From NCBI GenBank assembly GCA_000434295.1, contig HF994902.1:1-32109 (forward strand): a stretch of 32,109 nucleotides of DNA, in the 5' to 3' direction. The translations under genes and the position numbers were made by a program. The notes under the pieces were generated by a model. The model saw only the letters and a list, made by a program, of their open reading frames with translations. It was not told the DNA's origin and searched no databases. The stretch is from Acetobacter sp. CAG:977 (GTDB taxonomy: Bacteria > Pseudomonadota > Alphaproteobacteria > CAAGCB01 > CAG-977). This document shows positions 14,855 to 22,612 of the stretch, piece by piece. The stretch's first letter is position 1; each line of letters begins with the position of its first letter.

Positions 14855-15511
14855 TCAGTGTTGGGTCAAAAGCCAATCTTTCATTTCAGACATACTGTGA
14901 ACTTCGGGTATCCATTTCAGGTCTTCCGGCAAATCCGTCGTAAATTCGCAACGGTACCTGACCGGATGCGCCCCGACGTTTATCGCCGCATATTGGTTAT
15001 ATATCCTGTCATCCACTAAAACCGTTTCTTCTGCCTTTAACCCGTATTTCTCAAAACATTCTTTGAGCATATCTTCTTTGGCCGTATCGTGCATGTATTT
15101 GCCGTGTTGTACACACTCTATGGTCAAAAAATCCGTTACATCTTTCAAAAGTTCGTTTAAAAGACGCTTCTTTGTCGCAACGTCAAACGTCGCAGAAAGA
15201 GTAAATTGACGATACCCTTGCCCGTTTAATTCCTTTAACGTGTCAACAACATGCGGATAAAGGGGGCGGTTGTTAAAAAATTCCGGAGAATGACAAAAAT
15301 CATAATCCATCTGCTCTCCGGCCGTCGGATGCGTCTTGAGCTCCAAAGCACCGTATTTCGGAGATATCGGCAGTACCTTCGGCAAGTCTTCCCACTTAAG
15401 GTCTTTGTATGTTTCGCGATAGGACGGATGATGCGTCAAAAAATTAAAATATGCGAAATTTAAATTCGCCAAAACGCCGTCAACATCCCAAAATATATTT
15501 TTTATCGGCAT
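14855..15511 (-). CDS. HAD-like hydrolase upstream of kdsB
   Basis: Motif I WDVDGVLANL at residues about 8-17, a helical cap, motif II in TLSATFD, the motif III Lys probably in HGKYM, and motif IV LVDDRIYN. Start chosen at ATG 15511 because AGGAGG lies 9 nt upstream; the earlier GTG at 15532 lies before that site. Co-transcription with kdsB could suggest a role in Kdo or sugar-phosphate metabolism, but it has a cap domain and is not a typical cap-less KdsC, so the Kdo-8-P phosphatase role is only a guess. Confidence 0.75.
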   Translation of the reverse strand: MPIKNIFWDVDGVLANLNFAYFNFLTHHPSYRETYKDLKWEDLPKVLPISPKYGALELKTHPTAGEQMDYDFCHSPEFFNNRPLYPHVVDTLKELNGQGYRQFTLSATFDVATKKRLLNELLKDVTDFLTIECVQHGKYMHDTAKEDMLKECFEKYGLKAEETVLVDDRIYNQYAAINVGAHPVRYRCEFTTDLPEDLKWIPEVHSMSEMKDWLLTQH

Positions 15512-15543
15512 ATTTGCCGCCCTCCTGTTCACAAATTAACGAA

Positions 15544-15560
15544 AAGAGTAAATTACTCTT
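15544..15560. promoter_or_regulatory. Perfect palindrome in a divergent promoter region
   Basis: AAGAGTAA-A-TTACTCTT, an 8-bp dyad around one base, lies 33 bp upstream of the HAD-kdsB start and about 37 bp upstream of the divergent GNAT promoter. Candidate operator; no T run for a terminator. Confidence 0.4.
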
Positions 15561-15596
15561 CCTTTTTCTGCAAGAAAAATACCCCCTTTAATTCCA

Positions 15597-15625
15597 TTGA
15601 TAAAAAAAAGCCGACCCCTTATAAC
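15597..15625 (+). promoter_or_regulatory. Predicted sigma70 promoter of the GNAT gene
   Basis: TTGATA (15597-15602), 17-nt spacer, TATAAC (15620-15625); transcription would start about 16 nt before ATG 15649. Confidence 0.65.
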
Positions 15626-15648
15626 CGACAATAAAAAGGAGAGCTTTG

Positions 15649-16218
15649 ATGTTATCATTTGAAAAATCATCCTATGCTGATTTCGATGCCGTCTATGACG
15701 ATATGTTGCAGCAATTCCCCAAAGAAGAAATTAAATCAAAACAAATCCTGTCTTCCCGCATTAAAAACGGCGTTTATCAGTTCCTTAGAGCCTTCGACGA
15801 TAAAAAATCCGTCGGATATGCTTTGTTGTTTTCATCCCGAGGCCATTTGTTTATCGACTATATCGCCGTATATAAACCTTATCATTCAAACGGGTACGGC
15901 GGACAAATGCTTGAGGCTTTAAAAAATTTCTATCCCGATGAAAACGGATGTTTTCTGGAAGTCGAAAAAATCGACCCGAAAAAAGAAAATACTTCCAGAC
16001 GCGTCAGCTTTTATAAAAAACACGGCGCAACGTTGTTAAGCGAAAAATACCTGTATCCGAACGAACAAGGCGCTTTGCCCATGGATTTGTATTACATCCC
16101 CTACAAGGGGAGCATGCCGCAAAACGACGAAACAAAAAATTTTATAACCACTCTGTTCAAATCACTTCACAACGATTTGCCGCACATCAACAGAGTGATC
16201 GAAAAAATATTTAACTGA
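15649..16218 (+). CDS. GNAT-family N-acetyltransferase
   Basis: 189 aa. The GNAT core is visible: FIDYIAVYKPYHSNGYGGQML holds the strand 4 and the acetyl-CoA loop (Q/R-x-x-G-x-G/A variant HSNGYGG), and RVSFYKKHGATLL is the usual C-terminal motif B. Substrate unknown. ATG 15649 is preceded by AGGAGA at 5 nt; an adjacent TTG at 15646 is too close to that site. Relatives of this type occur widely as orphan acetyltransferases. Confidence 0.75.
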   Translation: MLSFEKSSYADFDAVYDDMLQQFPKEEIKSKQILSSRIKNGVYQFLRAFDDKKSVGYALLFSSRGHLFIDYIAVYKPYHSNGYGGQMLEALKNFYPDENGCFLEVEKIDPKKENTSRRVSFYKKHGATLLSEKYLYPNEQGALPMDLYYIPYKGSMPQNDETKNFITTLFKSLHNDLPHINRVIEKIFN

Positions 16219-16300
16219 CGTTTCGGATTTCTTGACTTTTTTTAAAGCGGCTCCTACCGTTCTCCCTTATCGCTTTGCCGAAATAAAGGAGCTCTTGATT

Positions 16301-17179
16301 ATGCGCAGAAAAACCAAAGGATTGCTTATCGGTGCTTGCGGCGCGTCCAGTTACGGAACAAACCCGCTGTTCGCCCTGCCTCTGTTCGCTGCGGGAATTT
16401 CCGTCAATTCCGTCCTATTCTACAGATATGCCCTTGCACTGGTGCTGTTCTTTTTATGGCAAACCTGCGTTAAAAAACATTCTTTGAAAATTTCTAAAAA
16501 ACAAGCTCTCCTTCTTTTTCCTCTGGGCGTAATCTTTGCCGTGTCCTCTCTGACTTTGTTTATGAGCTATACCTATATCGACGCCGGTATCGCTTCGACG
16601 ATTCTTTTTATCTATCCCGTTTTGGTCGCCGTCATCATGGCGGCTTTCTTCGGCGAAAAAATATCCAAAAGAACCGTCTTCGCAATTATTCTGACAACTG
16701 CGGGAATATCGCTTTTCTATAAAGGCGGAAACGGCCAACCCTTGAATTTAAAAGGCGTCGCTTTAGTCCTGATTTCAGCTTTGAGCTATGCCGTTTATAT
16801 GGTCGCCATCAAAAAAGTCCCTACTATAAAACATTGCAATTATTCAACCGTTACGTTCTATGTGATGTTGTTCGGCTTAACCGTCTTTTGGGCAAATCTG
16901 AAATTCGGCGTTAATCTGCAACCCTTGAATTCTTGGTTCGTGTTCGGTTGTGCCGCAGCTTTGGCCGTATTCCCGACAATTCTGTCTTTGGAAACCATGA
17001 CCATCGCCATTAAATTAATCGGTCCGACGCTTGCCGCCATTCTCGGCGCTTTGGAACCGTTAACCGCCGTCTTCTTCGGCGTGCTGGTCTTTCATGAACA
17101 AATGACGTTAAAGATCGCCTGCGGCATCGCTTTGATTCTGAGTGCCGTCTTAATCATCGTCTTGGAAAAAAAGAAATAA
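16301..17179 (+). CDS. EamA/DMT-superfamily transporter
   Basis: 292 aa with ten predicted helices in two EamA repeats (the first from about 8-140, ending AGISLFYKGG; the second from about 150-290, with LGALEPLTAVFFGVLVFHEQ). Drug/metabolite transporters of this kind export amino acids or other small metabolites; the substrate is not readable. The open frame extends upstream to 16232, but AAGGAG 9 nt before ATG 16301 and the start of the first helix fix the start there. The next gene begins one base after its stop. Confidence 0.85.
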   Translation: MRRKTKGLLIGACGASSYGTNPLFALPLFAAGISVNSVLFYRYALALVLFFLWQTCVKKHSLKISKKQALLLFPLGVIFAVSSLTLFMSYTYIDAGIASTILFIYPVLVAVIMAAFFGEKISKRTVFAIILTTAGISLFYKGGNGQPLNLKGVALVLISALSYAVYMVAIKKVPTIKHCNYSTVTFYVMLFGLTVFWANLKFGVNLQPLNSWFVFGCAAALAVFPTILSLETMTIAIKLIGPTLAAILGALEPLTAVFFGVLVFHEQMTLKIACGIALILSAVLIIVLEKKK

Positions 17180-17180
17180 A

Positions 17181-17657
17181 ATGACGATCCTTTACACCTA
17201 TGTCCGAAGACCGCACTCCGTTATGACCAACGGCATCAAATCCCCCTTTGCCGCCGACGAAGACAGGCTGTTTCATTATGCCAAACGGGCAGGCTCCATA
17301 AAAAAAGAGGATATCTTAAATTATTTGGAAACCGTCTTTGACGGCAGAAGCCGCGCCGTTTCCTGCTTGACCGAAACTGCACCTCGAACCGAAAATCCGA
17401 AAATCAAAAATTGGGCAAATGCTTGTGACTGTTTCTCTTTTGACCTTGATCCGTTGATAAAAGAAAATATCGTTCAAAGCATTTTTTGCGCCGATGCCGG
17501 AACCTTTACGCCGACGGACGCCCGTATGATTGATTGTTCCCCGTTGAATTGGGAAAGCGTCAATCCGCATGACAATATTTTTTTTCAACGCATCAGGCAT
17601 TACATGATCGTCTTAAAAGACGGCGTCCTGCCCGTAAAATTCATTCGTCCCGTTTAA
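17181..17657 (+). CDS. Conserved-looking hypothetical protein downstream of EamA transporter
   Basis: 158 aa, soluble, mixed alpha/beta, with four Cys residues (CLTE, ACDCF, IFCAD and IDCS regions). I do not recognise the family. It opens with TILYTYVRRPHSVMTNGIKS and ends with a hydrophobic RIRHYMIVLKDGVLPVKF strand. It starts one base after the transporter stop with no ribosome site of its own, so it depends on translational coupling and likely works with the transporter. The 3' end overlaps the convergent GNAT gene by 4 nt. Confidence 0.6.
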   Translation: MTILYTYVRRPHSVMTNGIKSPFAADEDRLFHYAKRAGSIKKEDILNYLETVFDGRSRAVSCLTETAPRTENPKIKNWANACDCFSFDLDPLIKENIVQSIFCADAGTFTPTDARMIDCSPLNWESVNPHDNIFFQRIRHYMIVLKDGVLPVKFIRPV

Positions 17658-18508
17658 AAACAAACGGTTTCAATTTTATAAATATGCCGTACTTCGCCGT
17701 TTAAAGTGCATCCGTCCGCCATATGGTCAAACCCTGCGCGTTCAAAAAAGCCCTTTTCCGACGCCGCCGCGTATAAAAACGGCATTCCTGCCGCTTTGGC
17801 GTCTTTTTTCGCCCGATCAATCAGAGCAAATCCGTAACCGTTGCCTCGCGCCGTTTCATTGACCGACAGCATACTGAGCCACGGATATAAATCAAATCGG
17901 CTGATAAAATCATTTAATACCAATCCGACACCGCCCGTGACTTCACCGCCGCCGTACAATAAATACCATTGCGGAAAAGGTGTTTCCGCCTTTATGCTGT
18001 TCCTGATAACGTTTTCGTAAAAATCGGGCGCCCCGTTAAAACCCGATTTTGTTTGAAAATACTCTATGGCTTTGTCCGCGTATTCGGGATTTTCTCTGAT
18101 CGATATAATCCGCTTTTCGCCCAGATAAACTCGCCCTTCCAAATGTTCCGAAAGCTTCTTTAACGCTTCCAAATCCACTTCCACGTCAAAGAACGGTGTC
18201 TCGCAAACCCGCTCTCTGAGTTCTTCGTCCGAAAAAACGTCGTTCACGGGAACAATGCGGTATTCTCTGACCAAAGCTCTGTTCTCAACAGAATCTATGC
18301 TCTTTAAGTATATTAAATCGATTTTTACTTTTTCGCCGCCGTGCTCTCTGCTGCCGCGCAAAAAAACGCTGATCCCCGTCCCGAATTCATGGTTGAGCAA
18401 ATAAACAAAACGTTCGGACGCTTCCTTCAGCAATTCTTCCGTCGCGTCGCCGCCGTTCTCGCCGCACGCCAAAAACAAAACGGCCTGTCTTAATGTGCAA
18501 AATTCCAT
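17654..18508 (-). CDS. Two-part protein with C-terminal GNAT acetyltransferase domain
   Basis: 284 aa. Residues from about 130 form a GNAT domain: LSMLSVNETARGNGYGFALI has the acetyl-CoA loop, and the domain ends with FLYAAASEKGFFERAGF. The N-terminal 125 residues (VLFLACGENGGDATEELLKEAS...) are unassigned and may be a second alpha/beta domain. The ATG overlaps the stop of the ROK kinase gene by one base (TAATG), so expression is coupled. Could modify an amino sugar made by the kinase partner (inference from context only). Confidence 0.7.
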   Translation of the reverse strand: MEFCTLRQAVLFLACGENGGDATEELLKEASERFVYLLNHEFGTGISVFLRGSREHGGEKVKIDLIYLKSIDSVENRALVREYRIVPVNDVFSDEELRERVCETPFFDVEVDLEALKKLSEHLEGRVYLGEKRIISIRENPEYADKAIEYFQTKSGFNGAPDFYENVIRNSIKAETPFPQWYLLYGGGEVTGGVGLVLNDFISRFDLYPWLSMLSVNETARGNGYGFALIDRAKKDAKAAGMPFLYAAASEKGFFERAGFDHMADGCTLNGEVRHIYKIETVCF

Positions 18509-19413
18509 TACGGATTATCCCATAACCGCGCCGCACCGCGAACACCGCTCGAATCGCCGAACTTCGCCTTTGCAAGTTTCGTTTCAACCGTGTCCGAAAA
18601 AACATACTTCTTCCATAACGGCGGAACATTCGTGTAAAGTCTGTCTATATTCGATACCCCGCCGCCCAAAACAATAATGTCAGGGTCTATAACGTTAATA
18701 ACCGCCGACGTCGCACGCGCCAAACGTTCTTCGTAAATCGACAAAACTTCATCCGCCGCCGCTTCCCCTTCTTTTGCCGCTTCGGCTATCTCCGGTCCCG
18801 TTTTTTCAAGACCCGTCCGCAAAAAATATTCCTTTGCCAATGCCTTGCCCGACAAAAACGTCTCTACGCATCCGTTCTTGCCGCAATAGCATTCCCTGTT
18901 CGCCATTTCGGCGTCCTTTGTCCATGGCATCGGATTATGTCCCCATTCGCCGCCGATCGAATTCGGCCCCGTAATAATATGATGAAACGCCGATATCCCG
19001 CTGCCGACTCCGGTTCCTAAAATAACAGCCCAAACAATGTTGTAGCCTTTGCCCGCCCCGTCCGACGCTTCCGATACCGCCAAACAATCCGCATCGTTCG
19101 CTATGCGTACGGGACGATTCAATACCTTTGCCAAATCCTTGTCCAACGGATGCCCGATCAGCCACGTCGCATTCGCATTCTTTACAAGCCCCGTTTGCGG
19201 CGAAACAGTCCCGGGAATGCCCATCCCCACGGTTCCCGTCATGCCAAGTTCTTTTTCCGCCCCGTCCACAAGTTCCTTTACGACATCCAAAACGCCTTGA
19301 TAATCTTTCGGCGTCGGCTTGCGGTTCTTCAGAAAAATCTCACCCGTCTCAGAGTCCAAAGCAGCTATTTCCGTTTTCGTGCCGCCCAAATCTATGCCTA
19401 TGCGTAATGCCAT
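18508..19413 (-). CDS. ROK-family sugar kinase (fructokinase/N-acetylglucosamine kinase-like)
   Basis: ATP-dependent hexose kinase. Shows the phosphate loop IGIDLGGTKTE, IANDADCLA with the catalytic Asp, VILGTGVGSGI, the ROK sugar-binding GGEWGHNPM, and the zinc motif CYCGKNGCVETF. The profile is closest to the Mak/NagK type; which sugar is used is uncertain. ATG 19413 has AAGGAGG at 7 nt; a GTG-type upstream start at 19440 lies before this site. Forms an operon with the downstream GNAT-domain gene. Confidence 0.9.
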   Translation of the reverse strand: MALRIGIDLGGTKTEIAALDSETGEIFLKNRKPTPKDYQGVLDVVKELVDGAEKELGMTGTVGMGIPGTVSPQTGLVKNANATWLIGHPLDKDLAKVLNRPVRIANDADCLAVSEASDGAGKGYNIVWAVILGTGVGSGISAFHHIITGPNSIGGEWGHNPMPWTKDAEMANRECYCGKNGCVETFLSGKALAKEYFLRTGLEKTGPEIAEAAKEGEAAADEVLSIYEERLARATSAVINVIDPDIIVLGGGVSNIDRLYTNVPPLWKKYVFSDTVETKLAKAKFGDSSGVRGAARLWDNP

Positions 19414-19497
19414 AACCGCGCCTCCTTTTTTACGGGACAAAATTAAATCTTTGTGCTTTTATTCTAAAGCATCTCTTTTCTAAATCGGAACCAAAAA

Positions 19498-19794
19498 ATG
19501 TCGGAAAAAGATTATTCTAAAGAAATTTACGAAAAACTTTCAAAACTGTGCGACGATTTCAACCGCGCACGCCTGTTGGAATACATTGACTTAGTTTCAA
19601 GCCCGAAACGTCTGTTCTGGCTGAATTTTATGTCAGGCGTCGCCAAAGGATTGGGGCTGACCATCGGAACCGCCATTATCTTGGTCATCTTGTTCAAAAT
19701 GACACAGCATCTCGTCGCATTAAATATTCCGTACATCACAACATGGATCGCCGATGCCATCGACATGGTCAAAGCGTCCAGACAGAATTTCTAA
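19498..19794 (+). CDS. DUF5665 small membrane protein
   Basis: 98 aa with an amphipathic N-terminal helix, the family motif LFWLNFMSGVAKGLGLTIGT, one or two transmembrane helices and a short tail. Family function unknown; common in Alphaproteobacteria. Monocistronic, convergent with the papain-like gene by a 4-nt overlap. Confidence 0.75.
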   Translation: MSEKDYSKEIYEKLSKLCDDFNRARLLEYIDLVSSPKRLFWLNFMSGVAKGLGLTIGTAIILVILFKMTQHLVALNIPYITTWIADAIDMVKASRQNF

Positions 19795-20468
19795 CGTTTT
19801 TGCGCTTTCATGCTTTCAACCAAAGAACGAACGCCTATCCCCTGCATCTTTTTGGCAGGACGGGACTTTTCCAAAGCATCCGAAGATATTTTCCTGTCCG
19901 AAGAAAACGCTTTGGCAAGATTCGACCGAACTTTCGAAAAACGGTCTTTAATCCTGTCCGCCCGCTCTAAAATCCTGACACCCAGCGTTACCATCGCCGG
20001 AGAATAAGGAAGCAATTGCGGCGGCAACTTTAATCCTGCCTGCTTTAACGCCTTATACGAAAAAATAACGCAGTTGTTCGTCCAAATATTATACTTCGGA
20101 GGATTCTTAACCGCCGTTTCCGCGTATTTCTTGACCGCATCATACTGGGCGCGCGTTATGTTATATTCCAGCTTTTCATCATACGGTTCGTTCGTTTCCT
20201 CGGTTACTTTCCCGGCAACCCTCCTTAAAGAAAACAGCGTCATCCTGTCTTCGGGTGCAACGTTCTCGTTGCCGTATAACGCACAACACGCATGAAGACC
20301 GTACGTCTTTTCCTTGCCCGTTTCATCCGTCAATCCGAAAAAAACGTGACCGACCGTCGTGCCCAATTCTTCGCGATTGCGCGGCATGATATGCTGCTTT
20401 AGCCTTTTGGGAATCATAATGTCCGGCGTTTCCACATATAACGTCGCTTTGCAATTACGTTCCGACAT
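19791..20468 (-). CDS. Permuted papain-like (NlpC/P60-type) hydrolase, effector-like
   Basis: 225 aa, no signal peptide. A His41 in TTVGHVFFGLTDETG precedes a Cys133 in IWTNNCVIFSYKALKQAGL, the His-then-Cys order of circularly permuted papain-like enzymes, which cleave amide or ester bonds in peptidoglycan, lipids or proteins. A basic C-terminal region (about 160-225) is of unknown fold. Start at ATG 20468, preceded by GGGAGAGG; it overlaps the 3' end of the small upstream gene by 14 nt, so the two are coupled. Similar pairs occur next to type VI secretion effectors, from memory; no secretion genes are in this window. Confidence 0.6.
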   Translation of the reverse strand: MSERNCKATLYVETPDIMIPKRLKQHIMPRNREELGTTVGHVFFGLTDETGKEKTYGLHACCALYGNENVAPEDRMTLFSLRRVAGKVTEETNEPYDEKLEYNITRAQYDAVKKYAETAVKNPPKYNIWTNNCVIFSYKALKQAGLKLPPQLLPYSPAMVTLGVRILERADRIKDRFSKVRSNLAKAFSSDRKISSDALEKSRPAKKMQGIGVRSLVESMKAQKR

Positions 20469-20820
20469 GATCCGCCTCTCCCTGTTCTGCCGCTGCCGTG
20501 AACAGCGCATAGGCATTCTGTAACGATTCCGTCTTTAATTCCGCATCCGAGTCCTTATCGGATAAAATCTCTTCAACCCAGCCGTACTGCGGATCTTTTC
20601 TGAAATCGGACGGCAAACGCCACAAAAAATCAACCAATCCCATAACGTCGCGTTCCGTTTCGTATCCGTACGATAACGCATATTCGCAATCGTCTATGAC
20701 TTTATTCTTTAACGTTTCGGCATCCATGGCCGCCGATCGTTCCGGAAAAGACGCCGTTAAATACTTCATCGCACGATGAAGAAAACGTTCGGCTTCCAGT
20801 TCTTGTTTCGTCGTCTTCAT
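20455..20820 (-). CDS. Small helical partner of the papain-like gene
   Basis: 121 aa, acidic, all helical. The segment YALSYGYETERDVMGLVDFLWRL followed by DFRKDPQYGWVEEILSD recalls a family of small proteins often next to secreted effectors, where the pattern is a helical pair followed by DPQxPWxxEIL. It may be a chaperone, adaptor or immunity protein; I cannot tell which. Upstream on the same strand lies a TAGAC-AAAAA-GTCTA dyad (20882-20896). Confidence 0.5.
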   Translation of the reverse strand: MKTTKQELEAERFLHRAMKYLTASFPERSAAMDAETLKNKVIDDCEYALSYGYETERDVMGLVDFLWRLPSDFRKDPQYGWVEEILSDKDSDAELKTESLQNAYALFTAAAEQGEADHVGT

Positions 20821-20881
20821 AAAACTTGTTTCCTTTTTACGGACATTGTTATTTATTTTGCCTGATTTTTTTCTAAAAATA

Positions 20882-20896
20882 TAGACTTTTTGTCTA
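20882..20896 (-). other. Small dyad TAGAC-A5-GTCTA
   Basis: 5-bp stem with a 5-nt loop followed on the minus strand by TATTTTT. It may be a weak terminator of the ygjP-like gene or an operator of the papain-partner gene, whose start is 62 bp away. Related GACAAAAA dyads lie upstream of HNH paralogues. Confidence 0.4.
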
Positions 20897-20906
20897 AAAA
20901 AGAAAT

Positions 20907-21620
20907 TTATGCGCCAAAACTGTATAAATAAGCCGCATTTTTCTTCAGCCAGCGTTCCCGAATTTTATAGTCCGGCATCACGCCGGATACCGTCCGCCAA
21001 AACGATTCGGAATGATTCATTTCCTTTATGTGCGATATTTCATGAATAATAACGTAATCGGCAACCTCTTTCGGCGCCAAAGCCAAACGCCATGAAAGAG
21101 AAATATCGCCTTTGCGGTTGCAGCTGCCCCACCGCGATTTCGTATCGCGAATACTTAAACGCCCGACATGAACTCCCAAAGTTTCCGAAACCGCTTTCAG
21201 CTTTGATTTGGCATATTTCTTAAAATGCTCTTTAATAAAGTCCGTCGTCCGACGCGATAAATGCGACGCTTCGCCGGAAACCCAAACAACGTGCTCGTCC
21301 AGCCAGACTCCGCGCCTGGCCAACGGAGAATGACGAATAACAACCTCTTCGCCCAATAAAGAAAATCGAAAACCGTCCGCAAAAACGTTCTTTTCGGGAA
21401 GAAGCGCCAGTTGATCTTTCAGCCAGTCGCCGTGTTCGGCGGCAAAAGCTATTCCCGCTCGTTCGGAAGAGCGCTTCGTCAAAATCAAAACAGCCCGACG
21501 CTTTAAACGGTCTATGCGCAAACGCATCCGTTTGGCTTTGGGGCTGCGCTCTATCAAAAGATTTATGCTTTCCCCGCCGATTAAAGGCAAATCGATTTCT
21601 TTTTGATTCTTACAAATCAT
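20907..21620 (-). CDS. YgjP-type M48-like metallopeptidase (DUF45/WLM)
   Basis: 237 aa soluble zincin. Zinc motif HEISH with His193, Glu194 and His197, third ligand probably His203 in HIKEMNHSESFW. Family segments RWGSCNRKGDISLSWRLAL and ADYVIIHEISH are intact. Physiological substrate unknown. The start overlaps the stop of the ycgN-like gene by 11 nt, giving a two-gene operon. Confidence 0.88.
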   Translation of the reverse strand: MICKNQKEIDLPLIGGESINLLIERSPKAKRMRLRIDRLKRRAVLILTKRSSERAGIAFAAEHGDWLKDQLALLPEKNVFADGFRFSLLGEEVVIRHSPLARRGVWLDEHVVWVSGEASHLSRRTTDFIKEHFKKYAKSKLKAVSETLGVHVGRLSIRDTKSRWGSCNRKGDISLSWRLALAPKEVADYVIIHEISHIKEMNHSESFWRTVSGVMPDYKIRERWLKKNAAYLYSFGA

Positions 21621-22041
21621 CCCATTCTACGATGTAATCGATAAATTCTTCCGCAGGCTTAGCCGAAACGGCTCGCCCTCTTGCCGACATCCTGGCACGG
21701 TGAACGGACGATTTGTCTCCCGTTATCAAAGGATGCCATTCGGGCAAAGGTTTTCCTTCCTTGAGCAGTCGGTAAGCGCACGTTTTGGGCAGCCAATAAA
21801 TATCTTTCAATTCGGACGGCGTTAAATGAACGCATTCGGGGACATACGCGTTTCTGTTTTCATAGTGCATACAACGGCACGTTACCAAATCAAGCTGAGA
21901 ACAGGCAACATTCGTAAAAGCCAACGTATCGTCTTCAAAAATCAATTTTTCCATACAGCATTTGCCGCATCCGTCGCACAAAGCTTCCCATTCTTCCCGC
22001 GACATTTCTTCCAATTTTTTCGTTTCCCAGAAACGCTCCAT
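21610..22041 (-). CDS. YcgN/YkgJ-family putative Fe-S or zinc cluster protein (UPF0260)
   Basis: 143 aa. Opens like E. coli YcgN (FWETKKLEEMSREEWEALCDGCG), with CDGCGKCC, NVACSQLDLVTCRC, PECVHLT and TCAYRLLKEGKPLPEWHPL. The Cys-rich pattern suggests a bound metal cluster; function unknown. ATG 22041 has GGAG 8 nt upstream, and the family N-terminus fits; the open frame further upstream crosses the mucR terminator and is not used. Confidence 0.9.
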   Translation of the reverse strand: MERFWETKKLEEMSREEWEALCDGCGKCCMEKLIFEDDTLAFTNVACSQLDLVTCRCMHYENRNAYVPECVHLTPSELKDIYWLPKTCAYRLLKEGKPLPEWHPLITGDKSSVHRARMSARGRAVSAKPAEEFIDYIVEWDDL

Positions 22042-22060
22042 ATCCAAAGCTCCGCATGAA

Positions 22061-22097
22061 AAAAGGGCATCATCTTTTTTTAAGATAATGCCCTTTT
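22061..22097 (-). terminator. Terminator after the MucR-like gene
   Basis: A 10-bp stem AAAAGGGCAT / ATGCCCTTTT with inner ATCTT/AAGAT and a T-rich continuation on the minus strand. It separates the regulator from the ycgN-ygjP pair; the T run TTTTTT follows on the minus strand. Confidence 0.8.
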
Positions 22098-22117
22098 CCG
22101 AACTCTTTATAAAGTTC

Positions 22118-22531
22118 TTATTTCGATTTTCTGGGACGCGTTCCCAAACCGATCTGTTTGGCAAGCCCCGAACGGCGTTCCGCGTAATTCGGCGCAACCA
22201 TCGGATAATCCGCCGGCAAATTCCAACGTTCGCGATATTCTTCGGGCGTCATGTTGTACGCCGTTTTTAAATGACGCTTGAGCATTTTCAGTTTCTTGCC
22301 GTCTTCCAAGCATACGATATAATCGGGAAAAACAGATTTTTTGATCGAAACAACAGGCTGAGGACGTTCCTGAGCAGGTTGTACCGCCGTGTTCACCGTT
22401 GCAAGAGCTTTATACACGCTTTGAATCAAAGTCGGAAGTTCCGCTGCGGGAATCGTATTATTTGAAACATGAGAGGATACGATTTCCGTTGTAAAAGCCA
22501 AAAGATCTTCTGTATTTGTTTGTTCGGACAT
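22118..22531 (-). CDS. MucR/Ros-family transcriptional regulator
   Basis: 137 aa. The C-terminal half matches the Ros/MucR domain: PDYIVCLEDGKKLKMLKRHL, then MTPEEYRERWNLPADYPMVAPNYAE. MucR proteins bind AT-rich DNA and govern surface, motility and host-interaction genes in Alphaproteobacteria. Zinc ligands: Cys74 and Asp77 (the Cys-to-Asp change is common in MucR), His87 is present, but the second His of the HLxxH/HH motif is replaced by Ala91-Tyr92, so zinc binding may be lost, as in the zinc-less Ros homologues. Ends in its own terminator. Confidence 0.88.
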   Translation of the reverse strand: MSEQTNTEDLLAFTTEIVSSHVSNNTIPAAELPTLIQSVYKALATVNTAVQPAQERPQPVVSIKKSVFPDYIVCLEDGKKLKMLKRHLKTAYNMTPEEYRERWNLPADYPMVAPNYAERRSGLAKQIGLGTRPRKSK

Positions 22532-22612
22532 AGCAATGCTCCTTATTATTCTTTTATTTTCATTCGTGTTATATGAGTATCCGAATAAAAAATCAAGAAC
22601 ATTGACAAAGAT

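Noticed and set aside
18935..19415. Several frames antisense to the ROK kinase
   Set aside because: Overlap a full-length gene with intact motifs; composition (Pro/Arg/Ser-rich) is that of reverse-frame shadows.
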